A DNA stretch of 64,000 nucleotides from Rhodovulum sulfidophilum (lineage in GTDB: Bacteria; Pseudomonadota; Alphaproteobacteria; Rhodobacterales; Rhodobacteraceae): contig QFPW01000010.1 in the NCBI GenBank assembly GCA_003241785.1, positions 1 to 64,000 of the forward strand, written 5' to 3'. Numbering within the stretch: position 1 is the first letter of the stretch; each line of letters starts with the position of its first letter. The notes beneath the pieces are model-generated. The model did no database searches and was not told where the DNA came from. It worked only from the letters and a program-made list of their open reading frames with translations. Positions 36,423 to 44,633 of the stretch are shown one piece after another. The position numbers were made by a program, and so were the translations under genes.

Positions 36423-37057
36423 AGGAGGTCGCCACCGTCACGATCGCCGCGAGTCTCGTCCTTGGCGCGATGCTGGGCGCGCTCGCGCTCGCGCGGCCCT
36501 CGCCGGAGCAGCTCGCCGCGAGGCTGGTGCCGAGCTTTCCGGCGATCAACGGCTGGGCGGGCTCGGCGCGGCCGGATGTCGCGCCCGTCGTGCCGGGCGA
36601 CAAGGTCGCGCTGGTGCTGTCTGACAGTGGCGAGGACGTCGGCGGGGCACGCGCGCTCGTCGAGGCGGTGCTCGCGGAGATACCGGAAAACTCCGTCGTC
36701 GGTCTTGTCCAGCCCGCCGAGGCGCGATCGGGTGACGCGGGCCTCGCCGATCAGCTCGATCGCGGCGCGGATCTGTTGGCCGGGGAGGCGGCGCGGGCGG
36801 CTGGCGCCGGCCGCTACTATCTGATCGTCGTCGGCCAGCCCGGGAATGGCGACCGGTCGGAGGCCGAGATCCAGGCGCTGCGCGGCACGGTCTCGCGGAT
36901 CGTCCGGACGACGCCGATCCAGGTCGCGCGGATCGGCCGGAAAGGGGACACCGATGACCCGCTCTATCTGCCCGGCGCGGTCTGGGCCATCGATCAAGAC
37001 CAGGTGGTGGCCGGCGTCGCGGAGATGCTCGCGCCGGATCTCGCGGAGTATCCGTGA
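36419..37057 (+). CDS. Membrane-anchored protein of unknown function (212 aa)
   Basis: N-terminal uncleaved anchor or signal (VTIAASLVLGAMLGALALA). The remainder alternates strands and helices (DKVALVLSDSGEDVGGARAL, then RYYLIVVGQPGNGD), as in a Rossmann-like or vWA-like fold, but without a complete metal-binding motif. It follows by ATGA overlap and is separated from the SPFH gene by 139 bp. Confidence 0.6.
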   Translation: MKEVATVTIAASLVLGAMLGALALARPSPEQLAARLVPSFPAINGWAGSARPDVAPVVPGDKVALVLSDSGEDVGGARALVEAVLAEIPENSVVGLVQPAEARSGDAGLADQLDRGADLLAGEAARAAGAGRYYLIVVGQPGNGDRSEAEIQALRGTVSRIVRTTPIQVARIGRKGDTDDPLYLPGAVWAIDQDQVVAGVAEMLAPDLAEYP

Positions 37058-37196
37058 CGAAGAGCCGGGCCTGTTCGCGCGGATCTCCGTCGCGCCGGAC
37101 GCTCATGGGATTTCGCGCGGATTGTCCGAGCCATCTCGAAATGGCGGCCCAGGTCGGGGACAATCGGCGCATGGCAGCAAGCGCGAGGAGCGCCGC

Positions 37197-38057
37197 ATGA
37201 CTTATGTGTTGATCGGATCGGCGATTTTCGTCGCCTTCCTCGTCATCTCCGCCGTGCGGATCGTTCCGCAATCCGAGAAGCATGTGGTCGAACGGCTCGG
37301 CCGTCTCCGCGTCGTGCTCGGCCCTGGTCTCAACCTGATCGTGCCCTTGCTGGATTCGGTGAAGCACCGCGTCTCGGTCCTCGAGCGCCAGCTCCCTCCG
37401 ACCCGGCAGGACGCGATCACCAAGGACAACGTTCTGGTCCAGGTCGAGAGCTCGGTCTTCTACCGCGTCATCGAGCCGGAGAAGACCGTCTACCGGATCG
37501 CCGACATCGACGGCGCGATCGCCACCACCGTCACCGGCATCGTCCGGGCGGAGATCGGCAAGATGGATCTCGACATGGTCCAGACCAATCGCGCGAGCCT
37601 GAACGACACGATCGAGGCCGGCCTCGCGAACATGGTGGACGACTGGGGGATCGAGGTCACCCGGGTCGAGATCCTCGACGTCAATCTCGACGACGCCACC
37701 CGCGCGGCGATGCTCCAGCAGCTCAACGCCGAGCGCGCCCGCCGGGCGCAGGTCACGGAGGCCGAGGGACGCAAGCGCGCCGTCGAGCTCTCGGCCGACG
37801 CCGATCTCTACGCCGCCGAGAAGCAGGCGCAGGCCAAGCGCGTGATCGCCGAGGCGGAAGCCTATGCCACCGAGACGATCGCCACGGCGATCGGCAAGGG
37901 CGGGCTCGACGCCGTGCAATATCAGGTCGCGCTCAAACAGGTCGAGGCGATGGAGAAGGTCGCGGCCGGGCAGGGGAGCCGGATGATCCTGCTGCCTACC
38001 GCCGCGCTCGACGCGTTCAAGGACGCCTTCAAGCTCTTCGGAGGACCGCGGACATGA
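37197..38057 (+). CDS. SPFH/band-7 (stomatin/QmcA-like) membrane protein (286 aa)
   Basis: GAGGAG precedes the ATG. One N-terminal membrane helix (VLIGSAIFVAFLVISAV) is followed by the SPFH domain: RIVPQSEKHVVERLGR, GPGLNLIVPLLDSV, TKDNVLVQVESSVFYRVIEP and ALNAE/AEGRK-type helix (AERARRAQVTEAEGRKRAVE). Such proteins oligomerise into membrane microdomain scaffolds and protect or regulate membrane proteases. The next gene encodes its usual partner, NfeD. The 139-bp gap upstream may hold an internal promoter. Confidence 0.9.
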   Translation: MTYVLIGSAIFVAFLVISAVRIVPQSEKHVVERLGRLRVVLGPGLNLIVPLLDSVKHRVSVLERQLPPTRQDAITKDNVLVQVESSVFYRVIEPEKTVYRIADIDGAIATTVTGIVRAEIGKMDLDMVQTNRASLNDTIEAGLANMVDDWGIEVTRVEILDVNLDDATRAAMLQQLNAERARRAQVTEAEGRKRAVELSADADLYAAEKQAQAKRVIAEAEAYATETIATAIGKGGLDAVQYQVALKQVEAMEKVAAGQGSRMILLPTAALDAFKDAFKLFGGPRT

Positions 38058-38374
38058 GCGGCGGCGCCGTCTGGATCCTGACCGGGCTCGCGCTTGGCGC
38101 GGTCGAGCTGCTGTTGCCCGGCTACATCCTGCTCGGCTTCTCGGCCGGCGCGATCCTCACCGGCGTGCTGGTCGGGATCGGCGCGCTGGCGGCGACGGGC
38201 GGACTGACCTTCCTCGTCGCGGCCGCGATCAGCCTGCTCGCCTGGCTCGCCGCGACCCGTCGCTGGGGACGCCAGCCGGGCCAGAACCGCGTCTGGACAC
38301 GCGACGAGGACGTCAACGCGAACGCGGTCCCGCGCCGCCGGACGGAAGACCCCGATGATGATGGAGGACAATGA
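38054..38374 (+). CDS. NfeD-family membrane protein (106 aa)
   Basis: Two or three membrane helices (AVWILTGLALGAVELLLPGY, ILTGVLVGIGALAATGGLTF, LVAAAISLLAWLAA) then a short charged tail. Text around ELLLPGYILLGFSAGAI is typical of the short NfeD1b partners of QmcA-type SPFH proteins. The C-terminal OB fold is shorter than usual. It overlaps the SPFH gene and the next gene by 4 bases each. Confidence 0.82.
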   Translation: MSGGAVWILTGLALGAVELLLPGYILLGFSAGAILTGVLVGIGALAATGGLTFLVAAAISLLAWLAATRRWGRQPGQNRVWTRDEDVNANAVPRRRTEDPDDDGGQ

Positions 38375-38586
38375 TGGAACTGATCATCGATTACGCCGCC
38401 GCGCTGCTGATGCTCGGCGGGCTGGTGTTCGGCTGCGGCGGCGCGCTCGGCGCCGTGTTGGGGCGCGAAACGCCGCTCCTACGTATGCTCGGCGTCCGGC
38501 AACCGCTCGTGATGCGTTCGGAGCACAACTACGCCTGCATGATGATCGGCGGGATCTGTCTCGCGCTCGCGACGCTGCTGGTCTGA
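38371..38586 (+). CDS. Small membrane protein (71 aa)
   Basis: Two hydrophobic helices (IIDYAAALLMLGGLVFGCGG and CMMIGGICLALATLLV). It overlaps NfeD by 4 bases (a second ATG follows at 38374). It has no recognised family and is probably co-made with the SPFH/NfeD pair. Confidence 0.6.
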   Translation: MMELIIDYAAALLMLGGLVFGCGGALGAVLGRETPLLRMLGVRQPLVMRSEHNYACMMIGGICLALATLLV

Positions 38587-38840
38587 TGTCGGTCCATCGC
38601 GTCCTCGCGGCCTTTCTCGCGGTGGAGCTTTTCGTCCTCGCCTATGCCGTCGACGTGGTTCTTCGCCTCGGGACGGCCGAGAGGACGGCGCTCACCGAAC
38701 ATTTCCTCGATCCCACCCTGGGCAGGAACGCCGCCGGCGCGCCGTTGTCTTTCGCTCTCTTCGTCGTTCCCGCGGCGGTTCTTCTGTTCGCGGCGGGCGC
38801 GCCTCGGGGCCGCCTGCGCGACCGGTCGAGGCCCCGATGA
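38586..38840 (+). CDS. Small membrane protein (84 aa)
   Basis: The ATG overlaps the previous stop by one base (TGATG). Two helices (VLAAFLAVELFVLAYAVDVV and PLSFALFVVPAAVLLFAA) end in an Arg-rich tail. It overlaps the topoisomerase start by 4 bases, so a membrane protein is directly translation-coupled to a DNA enzyme. No family was recognised. Confidence 0.6.
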   Translation: MSVHRVLAAFLAVELFVLAYAVDVVLRLGTAERTALTEHFLDPTLGRNAAGAPLSFALFVVPAAVLLFAAGAPRGRLRDRSRPR

Positions 38841-41302
38841 CGAGCGTGGTGCTCTGCGAGAAGCCGAGCCAGGCCCAGACCGTGCGCGCGGCGATCGGCG
38901 CGCGCCATGGCAAGGTGCTGGCCGCCGCCGGCCATCTTCTGCGGCTGCGCACTCCGGAGGAAACACGCCCGGAGTGGAAGACCTGGTCCTTCGATCTGCT
39001 CTGGCCGGGGGCGTTCTACGGCAAGACCGTCGACCCCGGCCGGCGCGGCTTCTTCGATCCGATCAAGGCGGCGCTCGCCCACGCCGACCGGGTGATCGTC
39101 GCCACCGACCCCGACCGCGAAGGACTTCTGCTCGGAATGGAGATCGTGGAGTTCTGCGGCTTCGCGGGCGAGGTTCTGCGCGCGAACCTGCTCGCGATGG
39201 ATCCCGAGTCGATCCGCAAGGCCTTCGCCGCGTCGCGGCCATTCTCAGAGTTCCGCGCGCTCTATGACAGCGGCCGCGCCCGGGAACAGGCCGATCAGCT
39301 GGTCAATCTCTCGCTCACCCGGGCCGCGACCGTGGGGCTGCGGGCGGAGGGGACGCGCGGCGCCATCGGCGTCGGCCGGGTGAAAACCCCAACCCTGGCC
39401 CTCCTGGTGCGACGCGCCGAGGAGATCCGGAATTTCAAGCCGAGAGACACTTTCCAGATCGACGCGACCGTACGCGTCGCGGCCGGCACGCTCGTGCTCT
39501 CCTGCGCGCGCCTGCCCGGCGCCGAGCAGGGCAAGAGCGGTGAGGCCGAAGCCGGTGACGAGCTCAACGCGGGCGAGGAGGCGCTCGAGGCGGTGGATGC
39601 CCTCGAGGGCCGGATCCTCGCCCGGGATCTGGCCGAGCGGCTGCGCGCGGCGGCGGAAGGATTCCGAGGGCCGGTCTCGATCGTCGCCCGCCAGGGCGCA
39701 CAGACACCGCCCAGGCTTTTCGATCTCACGGGAGCGCAGGCCGCGGCCTCGGCACGGTTCGGTTGGTCCGCCGATCACACGCTCGAGCTGGCGCAGAACC
39801 TCTACGCCGCCGGTCTCATCACCTACCCGCGCTCGGAGGAAACCTACCTGCCGGAAGCCGCGATCGCCGAGGTCGGGACACTGATACCCGCGCTCCTCGA
39901 TCTGCGACCCTACGAGAGGTTCCGCGATCTCCTGGCCGAACCGACGCCCCGGACCGGCAAGAAGGGGCATTTCTCGGACAGGGCCCTGGCCGAGGCGGGA
40001 GCCTCGCACCACGCGATCATCCCCAACATCGAAACCGCCGATCGCTTCACCGAATTGCTGCGCGCCCGCCCGCGCGAGGAACAACTCCTGTTCAATCTGA
40101 TCGCCACGCGCTACCTGGCCGCGCTCGCGCCGGACTTCACGTTCCTCGCCTCGCGCGTAGCGATGACGGTGCCATTCGACCGGGCCGACTGGATCTTCGC
40201 CGCGACCGGCCGGGTGCGGATCGCGCTCGGCTGGCGCGCGATCCTCGGGTTCGGCGACAAGAAGGAGGCGCCGCCGCTTCCGGCGATCATCGATGGCGAG
40301 CCGGGGCTGATCGAGCGGGCCGAGCTTCGCACCGTCACGACCCGCCCGCCGAGCCGGTACACCGATGGCGGTCTCATCCGGGCGATGAAGGAGGTCTGGC
40401 GCTTCGTGCCCGACGACGAACCCGAGCTGCGCGCCCGGCTGCGCGACTGCAAGGGGATCGGCACCGCCGCCACGCGGGCCGGCGTGATCGACGGCCTCGT
40501 CAGGCAGGGTCAGGTCAAGCGCGAGGGCAAATTCCTCGAGCCGACTGACGCCGGCGAGCGCCTCTGCCGCCATCTCGACGAGATCACCCCGAATGTCACG
40601 AGCATCGTGCGCACCGCGCAATGGGAGACGCTCTGGACGCGGGTTGCGCGCGGAGAGGAAACCGCCGAGCACGCCGTTGAGCGTCTGCTCGGTCCCACAC
40701 AACGCGAAATCAACCAGATCGCCGCCGCGCGGGTCAAGATCGACATGGGCGTGAAGAGTCGCCCCACGAAGGCGATGATTGGCCTGGCCGAGAAGATCGC
40801 CGAGCGGCGGGGCATCGCGCTTCCGAAAGGGCTGAAATCCGATTCCAGCGTCTGCCGCGAGTTTCTCGACGCGCACGCCGGACCACGCGCGGCGGGCGAT
40901 GGCCCCCGACCACCTTCCGAGCGCCAGCTCGCCAAGGCGCGGGAGATCGCGACGCGGCTCGGCGAGGCGGTGCCCGACGACGCCCTCGCCACGCCGAAGG
41001 CGATCTCGGCATGGATCGAGGCCCGCGTCGCCGCGATGCCGAAGACGCCCGCCAGCGCCGCGGCGCTCGGCTTCGCGCGCAAGCTCGCCGAAGACCGCGG
41101 CGTACCGCTGCCGGAAGGCATCGCCGAGGACGCGCGGCTCTGCGCCGCTTTCATCGACGAGGCGAAGAGCGGCGGTACGAAGAAGGGCGATGCGAAGAAG
41201 GCCGGGACCAGGACGAAAGCGGCGCGATCCGGGGCACGCGCGGCGCCGGGCTCTCGCGATCGGAAGTATTCCCGCCCAGGAACAGGATCATCGGGTGTGT
41301 GA
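38837..41302 (+). CDS. DNA topoisomerase III-like type IA enzyme (821 aa)
   Basis: The TOPRIM domain shows VLCEKPSQAQ and VIVATDPDREGLLLG (acidic catalytic residues). The active-site Tyr is residue 330 in LITYPRSEETYLP, and GRVKTPTLALLVRRAEEI is also present. In place of zinc fingers the last 170 residues carry three tandem helical repeats of about 45 residues (MIGLAEKIAERRGIALP; QLAKAREIATRLGEAVP; ALGFARKLAEDRGVPLP) and a Lys/Arg-rich tail. Plasmid TopB-like enzymes decatenate replication intermediates. It is the last gene of the overlapping operon and is followed by ssb. Confidence 0.9.
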   Translation: MTSVVLCEKPSQAQTVRAAIGARHGKVLAAAGHLLRLRTPEETRPEWKTWSFDLLWPGAFYGKTVDPGRRGFFDPIKAALAHADRVIVATDPDREGLLLGMEIVEFCGFAGEVLRANLLAMDPESIRKAFAASRPFSEFRALYDSGRAREQADQLVNLSLTRAATVGLRAEGTRGAIGVGRVKTPTLALLVRRAEEIRNFKPRDTFQIDATVRVAAGTLVLSCARLPGAEQGKSGEAEAGDELNAGEEALEAVDALEGRILARDLAERLRAAAEGFRGPVSIVARQGAQTPPRLFDLTGAQAAASARFGWSADHTLELAQNLYAAGLITYPRSEETYLPEAAIAEVGTLIPALLDLRPYERFRDLLAEPTPRTGKKGHFSDRALAEAGASHHAIIPNIETADRFTELLRARPREEQLLFNLIATRYLAALAPDFTFLASRVAMTVPFDRADWIFAATGRVRIALGWRAILGFGDKKEAPPLPAIIDGEPGLIERAELRTVTTRPPSRYTDGGLIRAMKEVWRFVPDDEPELRARLRDCKGIGTAATRAGVIDGLVRQGQVKREGKFLEPTDAGERLCRHLDEITPNVTSIVRTAQWETLWTRVARGEETAEHAVERLLGPTQREINQIAAARVKIDMGVKSRPTKAMIGLAEKIAERRGIALPKGLKSDSSVCREFLDAHAGPRAAGDGPRPPSERQLAKAREIATRLGEAVPDDALATPKAISAWIEARVAAMPKTPASAAALGFARKLAEDRGVPLPEGIAEDARLCAAFIDEAKSGGTKKGDAKKAGTRTKAARSGARAAPGSRDRKYSRPGTGSSGV

Positions 41303-41454
41303 AGGTACGAACTGTCCGCCGGATTCGAGACGGAACGGGCTCTCGTTCTGTTTTGATGTATCGACGGTATGGGGGCTTATGAGACGTTGTTCGTTTGATA
41401 TTATGGATACGGGCCGGTTGATCCGGCAGGTGCTCAAGCAGAGAGGGCCTTGCG

Positions 41455-41979
41455 ATGGCCGGTTCGGTTAACAAAGTCATCCTCGTCGGCCGCGTCGGCG
41501 CCGACCCCGAAATCCGCGCCTTCGGCAACGGCGCCAAGGTCGCGAACCTGCGCCTCGCGACGTCCGAGACCTGGCGCGACAAGAACTCCGGCGAGCGCAA
41601 GGAGCGCACCGAGTGGCACAGCGTGGCGATCTTCAACGAGGGGATCATCAAGGTCGCCGAGCAGTATGTGCGCAAGGGATCGATGGTCTACGTCGAGGGC
41701 CAGCTCGAGACCCGGAAGTGGCAGGATCAGGCCGGCAACGACCGCTACAGCACCGAGGTCACGGTGCGCCCCTATCGCGGCGATCTGCATCTGCTCGGCG
41801 ACGCGCGGCGCGAGGGCGATCGCGACGATCGCGGCGATCGGGAAACGCGGGGCGGCGGCGACCGCGGCGGGTACGGCGGCGGTGACCATGCGGGGCAAGC
41901 CCCGTCCGGCTCCCGCGAAAGCTCCTACGGTGGCCGATATGGTTCCCGGGGCGCGCTGGATGACGAGATCCCGTTCTAG
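41455..41979 (+). CDS. ssb: Single-stranded DNA-binding protein (174 aa)
   Basis: The OB fold at residues 1-112 reads SVNKVILVGRVGADPEIR, NLRLATSETW and TEWHSVAIF. A Gly/Arg/Asp-rich linker leads to the acidic tip DDEIPF that recruits partner proteins. AGAGGG is close to the ATG. Plasmid-coded SSB supports replication or transfer and can dampen the SOS response in recipients. It follows the topoisomerase by about 150 bp. Confidence 0.93.
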   Translation: MAGSVNKVILVGRVGADPEIRAFGNGAKVANLRLATSETWRDKNSGERKERTEWHSVAIFNEGIIKVAEQYVRKGSMVYVEGQLETRKWQDQAGNDRYSTEVTVRPYRGDLHLLGDARREGDRDDRGDRETRGGGDRGGYGGGDHAGQAPSGSRESSYGGRYGSRGALDDEIPF

Positions 41980-42126
41980 TTCGCCCGCGCGTCGGGCCTA
42001 CGTCATCCGGACGCGGCAACCTGTTCCATCGGGACACGTTCTACCCGTGGACGGGCGATCTCCTTTTCCCCGCCAAGGCCGGGCCTCGGGCGCGGCTGGA
42101 ATGCAACGTTGGAAGGCGAATATCTC

Positions 42127-42399
42127 ATGCTGATTAGTGATACAGGGCGGCCGTCGCCGCGAAGCGCGAGCGAGATCGTCGACGTTCTGCTCGAGTTGGA
42201 CCTCTCTCCGGAAGACCTGCGCGCCGAGATCGAGGTCTATCACGGTGAGAGCTTCGAGCCGCTCAACGGTTGGGCCGCCGACATCCTGCGCCGCGACACC
42301 GGCGTGGTGGTCGCGACGGCGATCGGCTTTTCCTCGCGCGCGGCGATCCGAACCGCGCTGCTCGACGCGGGCATCGCCGATATGGTCTTCATCGACTGA
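42127..42399 (+). CDS. Small acidic protein of unknown function (90 aa)
   Basis: GGAAGG lies upstream; the ATG at 42127 is chosen over a TTG at 42109. The protein is alpha/beta and acidic (ASEIVDVLLELDLSPEDL, RAEIEVYHGESFEPLNGW, VVVATAIGFSSRAAIRTALL). No family was recognised. It may share transcription with ssb. Confidence 0.6.
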   Translation: MLISDTGRPSPRSASEIVDVLLELDLSPEDLRAEIEVYHGESFEPLNGWAADILRRDTGVVVATAIGFSSRAAIRTALLDAGIADMVFID

Positions 42400-42798
42400 A
42401 TCGTGTGAGGCGCGAGGGTTGCGGGCGATCGCCCCGTTTGCCGTCGCGCCGCGGATAGTGCTATCGCTATCCGCCGCCTTGTAGCATCGCGGCAAGGGGG
42501 CGGCGGACGAGGGCGGTCGGAGTGGGCCCCATTACCCCCCTCGTCCTTCCGCGCGTTGTTCGGGGCCTACCGAAGCGATCAGGAGAGCGCGGGCTGAGCT
42601 GAGCGCTCCGTGCAGTCGGTGGGACCTTCCGGTCCGGCCAGCGCGGACGCGAGCGCAAGTTCGACGGCGGCCCCTGTTTCCCCACCACGGGAGAGGCAAG
42701 GCGCCCGAGAATTCCGTGGGATTCTTGAATCTTAATTTTGATTGATGATATCCTGACGGGGACTGGCCGTCGCGTCGGCCGGAGAAGGTAACCGCCCC
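42400..42798. other. Gene-free stretch before the PIN module
   Basis: No credible gene is seen on either strand. A locally AT-rich segment (42718-42750, around cttgaatcttaattttgatt) probably contains the promoter for the downstream pair. Confidence 0.45.
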
Positions 42799-43545
42799 AT
42801 GGCAAAGACCTACACGCTGCATATTGGCGCCTACAGCCCGGAGACCATCCCGATGGCTCGGCTGGCCGAGTATATGCGGCAGCTCGCGGCCATGCTTGGG
42901 CACGAGGCCGCCGTGCATTTCGACGGCATCAGGGACGGAAGTACACAGCTTGTCAGCCGGGTCGACCACGAGCAAGTGCCGAAAGTCGGCGCGGTGCTGG
43001 ATGCGTTGATGAGAGGCGAGGGGGCGCCCGAGGCCGTCAAGGCGCAGGGGGAGATCGACCGCTTACTGGCCGACGACAATGCGACCGGCTATCTTTTCGA
43101 AGATAACGATCCAGGCGCTGAGATTATCGCCTTCCCTGGCGTGACCAGGCCACGCCCGGTTTCCTACGGTCCCATCAGGCAGGAAGGAACGCTCGACGGC
43201 ATTCTCGTCAGCGTTGGTGGCGCGGACAAGACTATCCACATCCGCCTGCAGCACGGCGACATGAAATACTCGAATATCGATACCGACCGTGAGACGGCGC
43301 GGAGGCTCGGAAAGCACCTCTTCGAACCGATCAGGGTTTTCGGCGTGGGGAGCTGGTTCCGGGAGGAAGACGGGACCTGGGCCCTGCGACGCTTCAAGGT
43401 CGACAGCTTCGAAGCTTTGAAGATCGACGATCTGCGCGACGTCATCCAAGAGTTGCGCCAGGTCGAGGGTAGCGAGTGGAGGGCGCAGAAGAATGCGCTG
43501 GCCAGGCTGAGGGATCTGCGTGATGAGAGCGGCGGACCGCATTGA
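42799..43545 (+). CDS. Protein of unknown function coupled to a PIN-domain gene (248 aa)
   Basis: GGAGAAGG precedes the ATG. The N-terminal part (TLHIGAYSPETIPMARLAEY, then MRQLAAMLG) and GSTQLVSRVDHEQVPKVG look like a small oligomerising domain. The middle IILRLQHGDMKYSNI-type text (HIRLQHGDMKYSNIDTD) suggests a beta barrel. The C-terminus is helical (LRDVIQELRQVEGSEW). It is far larger than a VapB antitoxin and has no evident AbrB, Phd or RHH domain. Its stop overlaps the PIN start by one base, so the pair is translation-coupled. It may neutralise or guide the PIN protein (inference). Confidence 0.7.
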   Translation: MAKTYTLHIGAYSPETIPMARLAEYMRQLAAMLGHEAAVHFDGIRDGSTQLVSRVDHEQVPKVGAVLDALMRGEGAPEAVKAQGEIDRLLADDNATGYLFEDNDPGAEIIAFPGVTRPRPVSYGPIRQEGTLDGILVSVGGADKTIHIRLQHGDMKYSNIDTDRETARRLGKHLFEPIRVFGVGSWFREEDGTWALRRFKVDSFEALKIDDLRDVIQELRQVEGSEWRAQKNALARLRDLRDESGGPH

Positions 43546-44081
43546 TGGTAGTCTTCGACACGTCGGTCCTGCTGCTCGCCCTGGACCCTTCGACGGCCCC
43601 GCCGCTCGATCCCGTGACAAAAACGCCCCTTCCGCGCGCGATCGAGCGGGTTGAGCACCTGATCCACCAACTGGCCGAGGAAAAGCAGACCATCATTATC
43701 CCCACGCCGGTCCTGACCGAGATCATGGTCTATGCGGCTACGGCCGGAGTGAGGTGGCTGCAGTATTTTAACGGCACGGCGGTGTTCCGGATCGCGCCTT
43801 TCGATCAGAGGGCCGCGATAGAAGCGGCCATTTCTATCAAGGACTCCCTTGATCGAGGCGGCTTGAGGATCGATGCCACGGATTCTGGAGTTTCGCGAGG
43901 CAAGGTTAAGTTCGATCGCCAGATTGTGGCGATCGCCAAAGTCGAGGGCGCGGATGCCATCTATTCGGATGATGATCACATCGCCTCTATCGGCAAGGCA
44001 ACGGGACTGCGGGTTCACAGGACTTGGGAGCTGGACCTGCCGCCCGAAGACCCGCAGCATTCGATGAAATTCGACGAGTAG
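43545..44081 (+). CDS. PIN-domain ribonuclease-like protein (178 aa)
   Basis: The ATG at 43545 in a TGATG overlap is preferred; a TTG lies one codon upstream. PIN acidic residues are visible: Asp5 in VVFDTSVLL, Glu in VLTEIMVYAA, Asp in KVKFDRQIVAIAKV and DDD in AIYSDDDHIASI. The family cuts RNA using Mg2+. VapC toxins are usually about 130 residues; this one has an insertion after the first strand (PPLDPVTKTPLPRAIERV). Its partner is the 248-residue protein immediately upstream. Confidence 0.82.
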   Translation: MVVFDTSVLLLALDPSTAPPLDPVTKTPLPRAIERVEHLIHQLAEEKQTIIIPTPVLTEIMVYAATAGVRWLQYFNGTAVFRIAPFDQRAAIEAAISIKDSLDRGGLRIDATDSGVSRGKVKFDRQIVAIAKVEGADAIYSDDDHIASIGKATGLRVHRTWELDLPPEDPQHSMKFDE

Positions 44082-44472
44082 CCGCCGAGGGCGCACGACA
44101 CCGTTCGAGCCAATCGGCGCGCAGTGTCAGGCACCCTCCGACCAGATTAGGTTCCAGCTCGAGGCATTCCGCGAGGAACCATGGCGCGAACTCCCAGTCG
44201 AAGGGCGCGCGCACCGCTTCGTCGGCCGCGAGGACATGTACATGCCAGCCGAGGTGTAAGGCGTCGACATGCGCCATGACGAGGTGCCGCAGCGCGACCG
44301 TTCCGGTGGCGGCGCGCAGCGCGGCGATTTGCTCGTCCCCGTTCGCCTCGGCCTCGAGCACGGCTTCCCACAGGACCATCGCGGCCTCCATGCGCAGCTC
44401 ATCGGACATGGGCCAGACAAGAGATGCCCGCTCGAAATGAGAGAGTTTGAGCAGAAGAAGGTTCTCGGTCAT
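43987..44472 (-). CDS. Protein of unknown function (161 aa)
   Basis: GGAG precedes the ATG at 44472. The N-terminal 125 residues are convincing (LLLKLSHFERASLVWPMSDE, then MEAAMVLWEAVLEAEANGDE and LRHLVMAHVDALHLGWHVHV). The last 30 codons run antisense into the PIN gene and look like low-complexity read-through, so a recent stop loss is possible. No family was recognised. The promoter shares the AT-rich 44473-44630 spacer with the divergent exonuclease gene. Confidence 0.65.
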   Translation of the reverse strand: MTENLLLLKLSHFERASLVWPMSDELRMEAAMVLWEAVLEAEANGDEQIAALRAATGTVALRHLVMAHVDALHLGWHVHVLAADEAVRAPFDWEFAPWFLAECLELEPNLVGGCLTLRADWLERCRAPSAATRRISSNAAGLRAAGPAPKSCEPAVPLPCR

Positions 44473-44633
44473 ATCGATGCTCCGGTGTTAAGCTGTATTT
44501 ACTGTACTACATGACTGACATTCAATTAACACTTCTCGTCTAAATAACAATATAAATAAAGAGACTCGTAAATTTAATGCGATGGATAGCATGTGAGATA
44601 TGGATACACTGCTTAGACTGGTCTATCTGGGGC

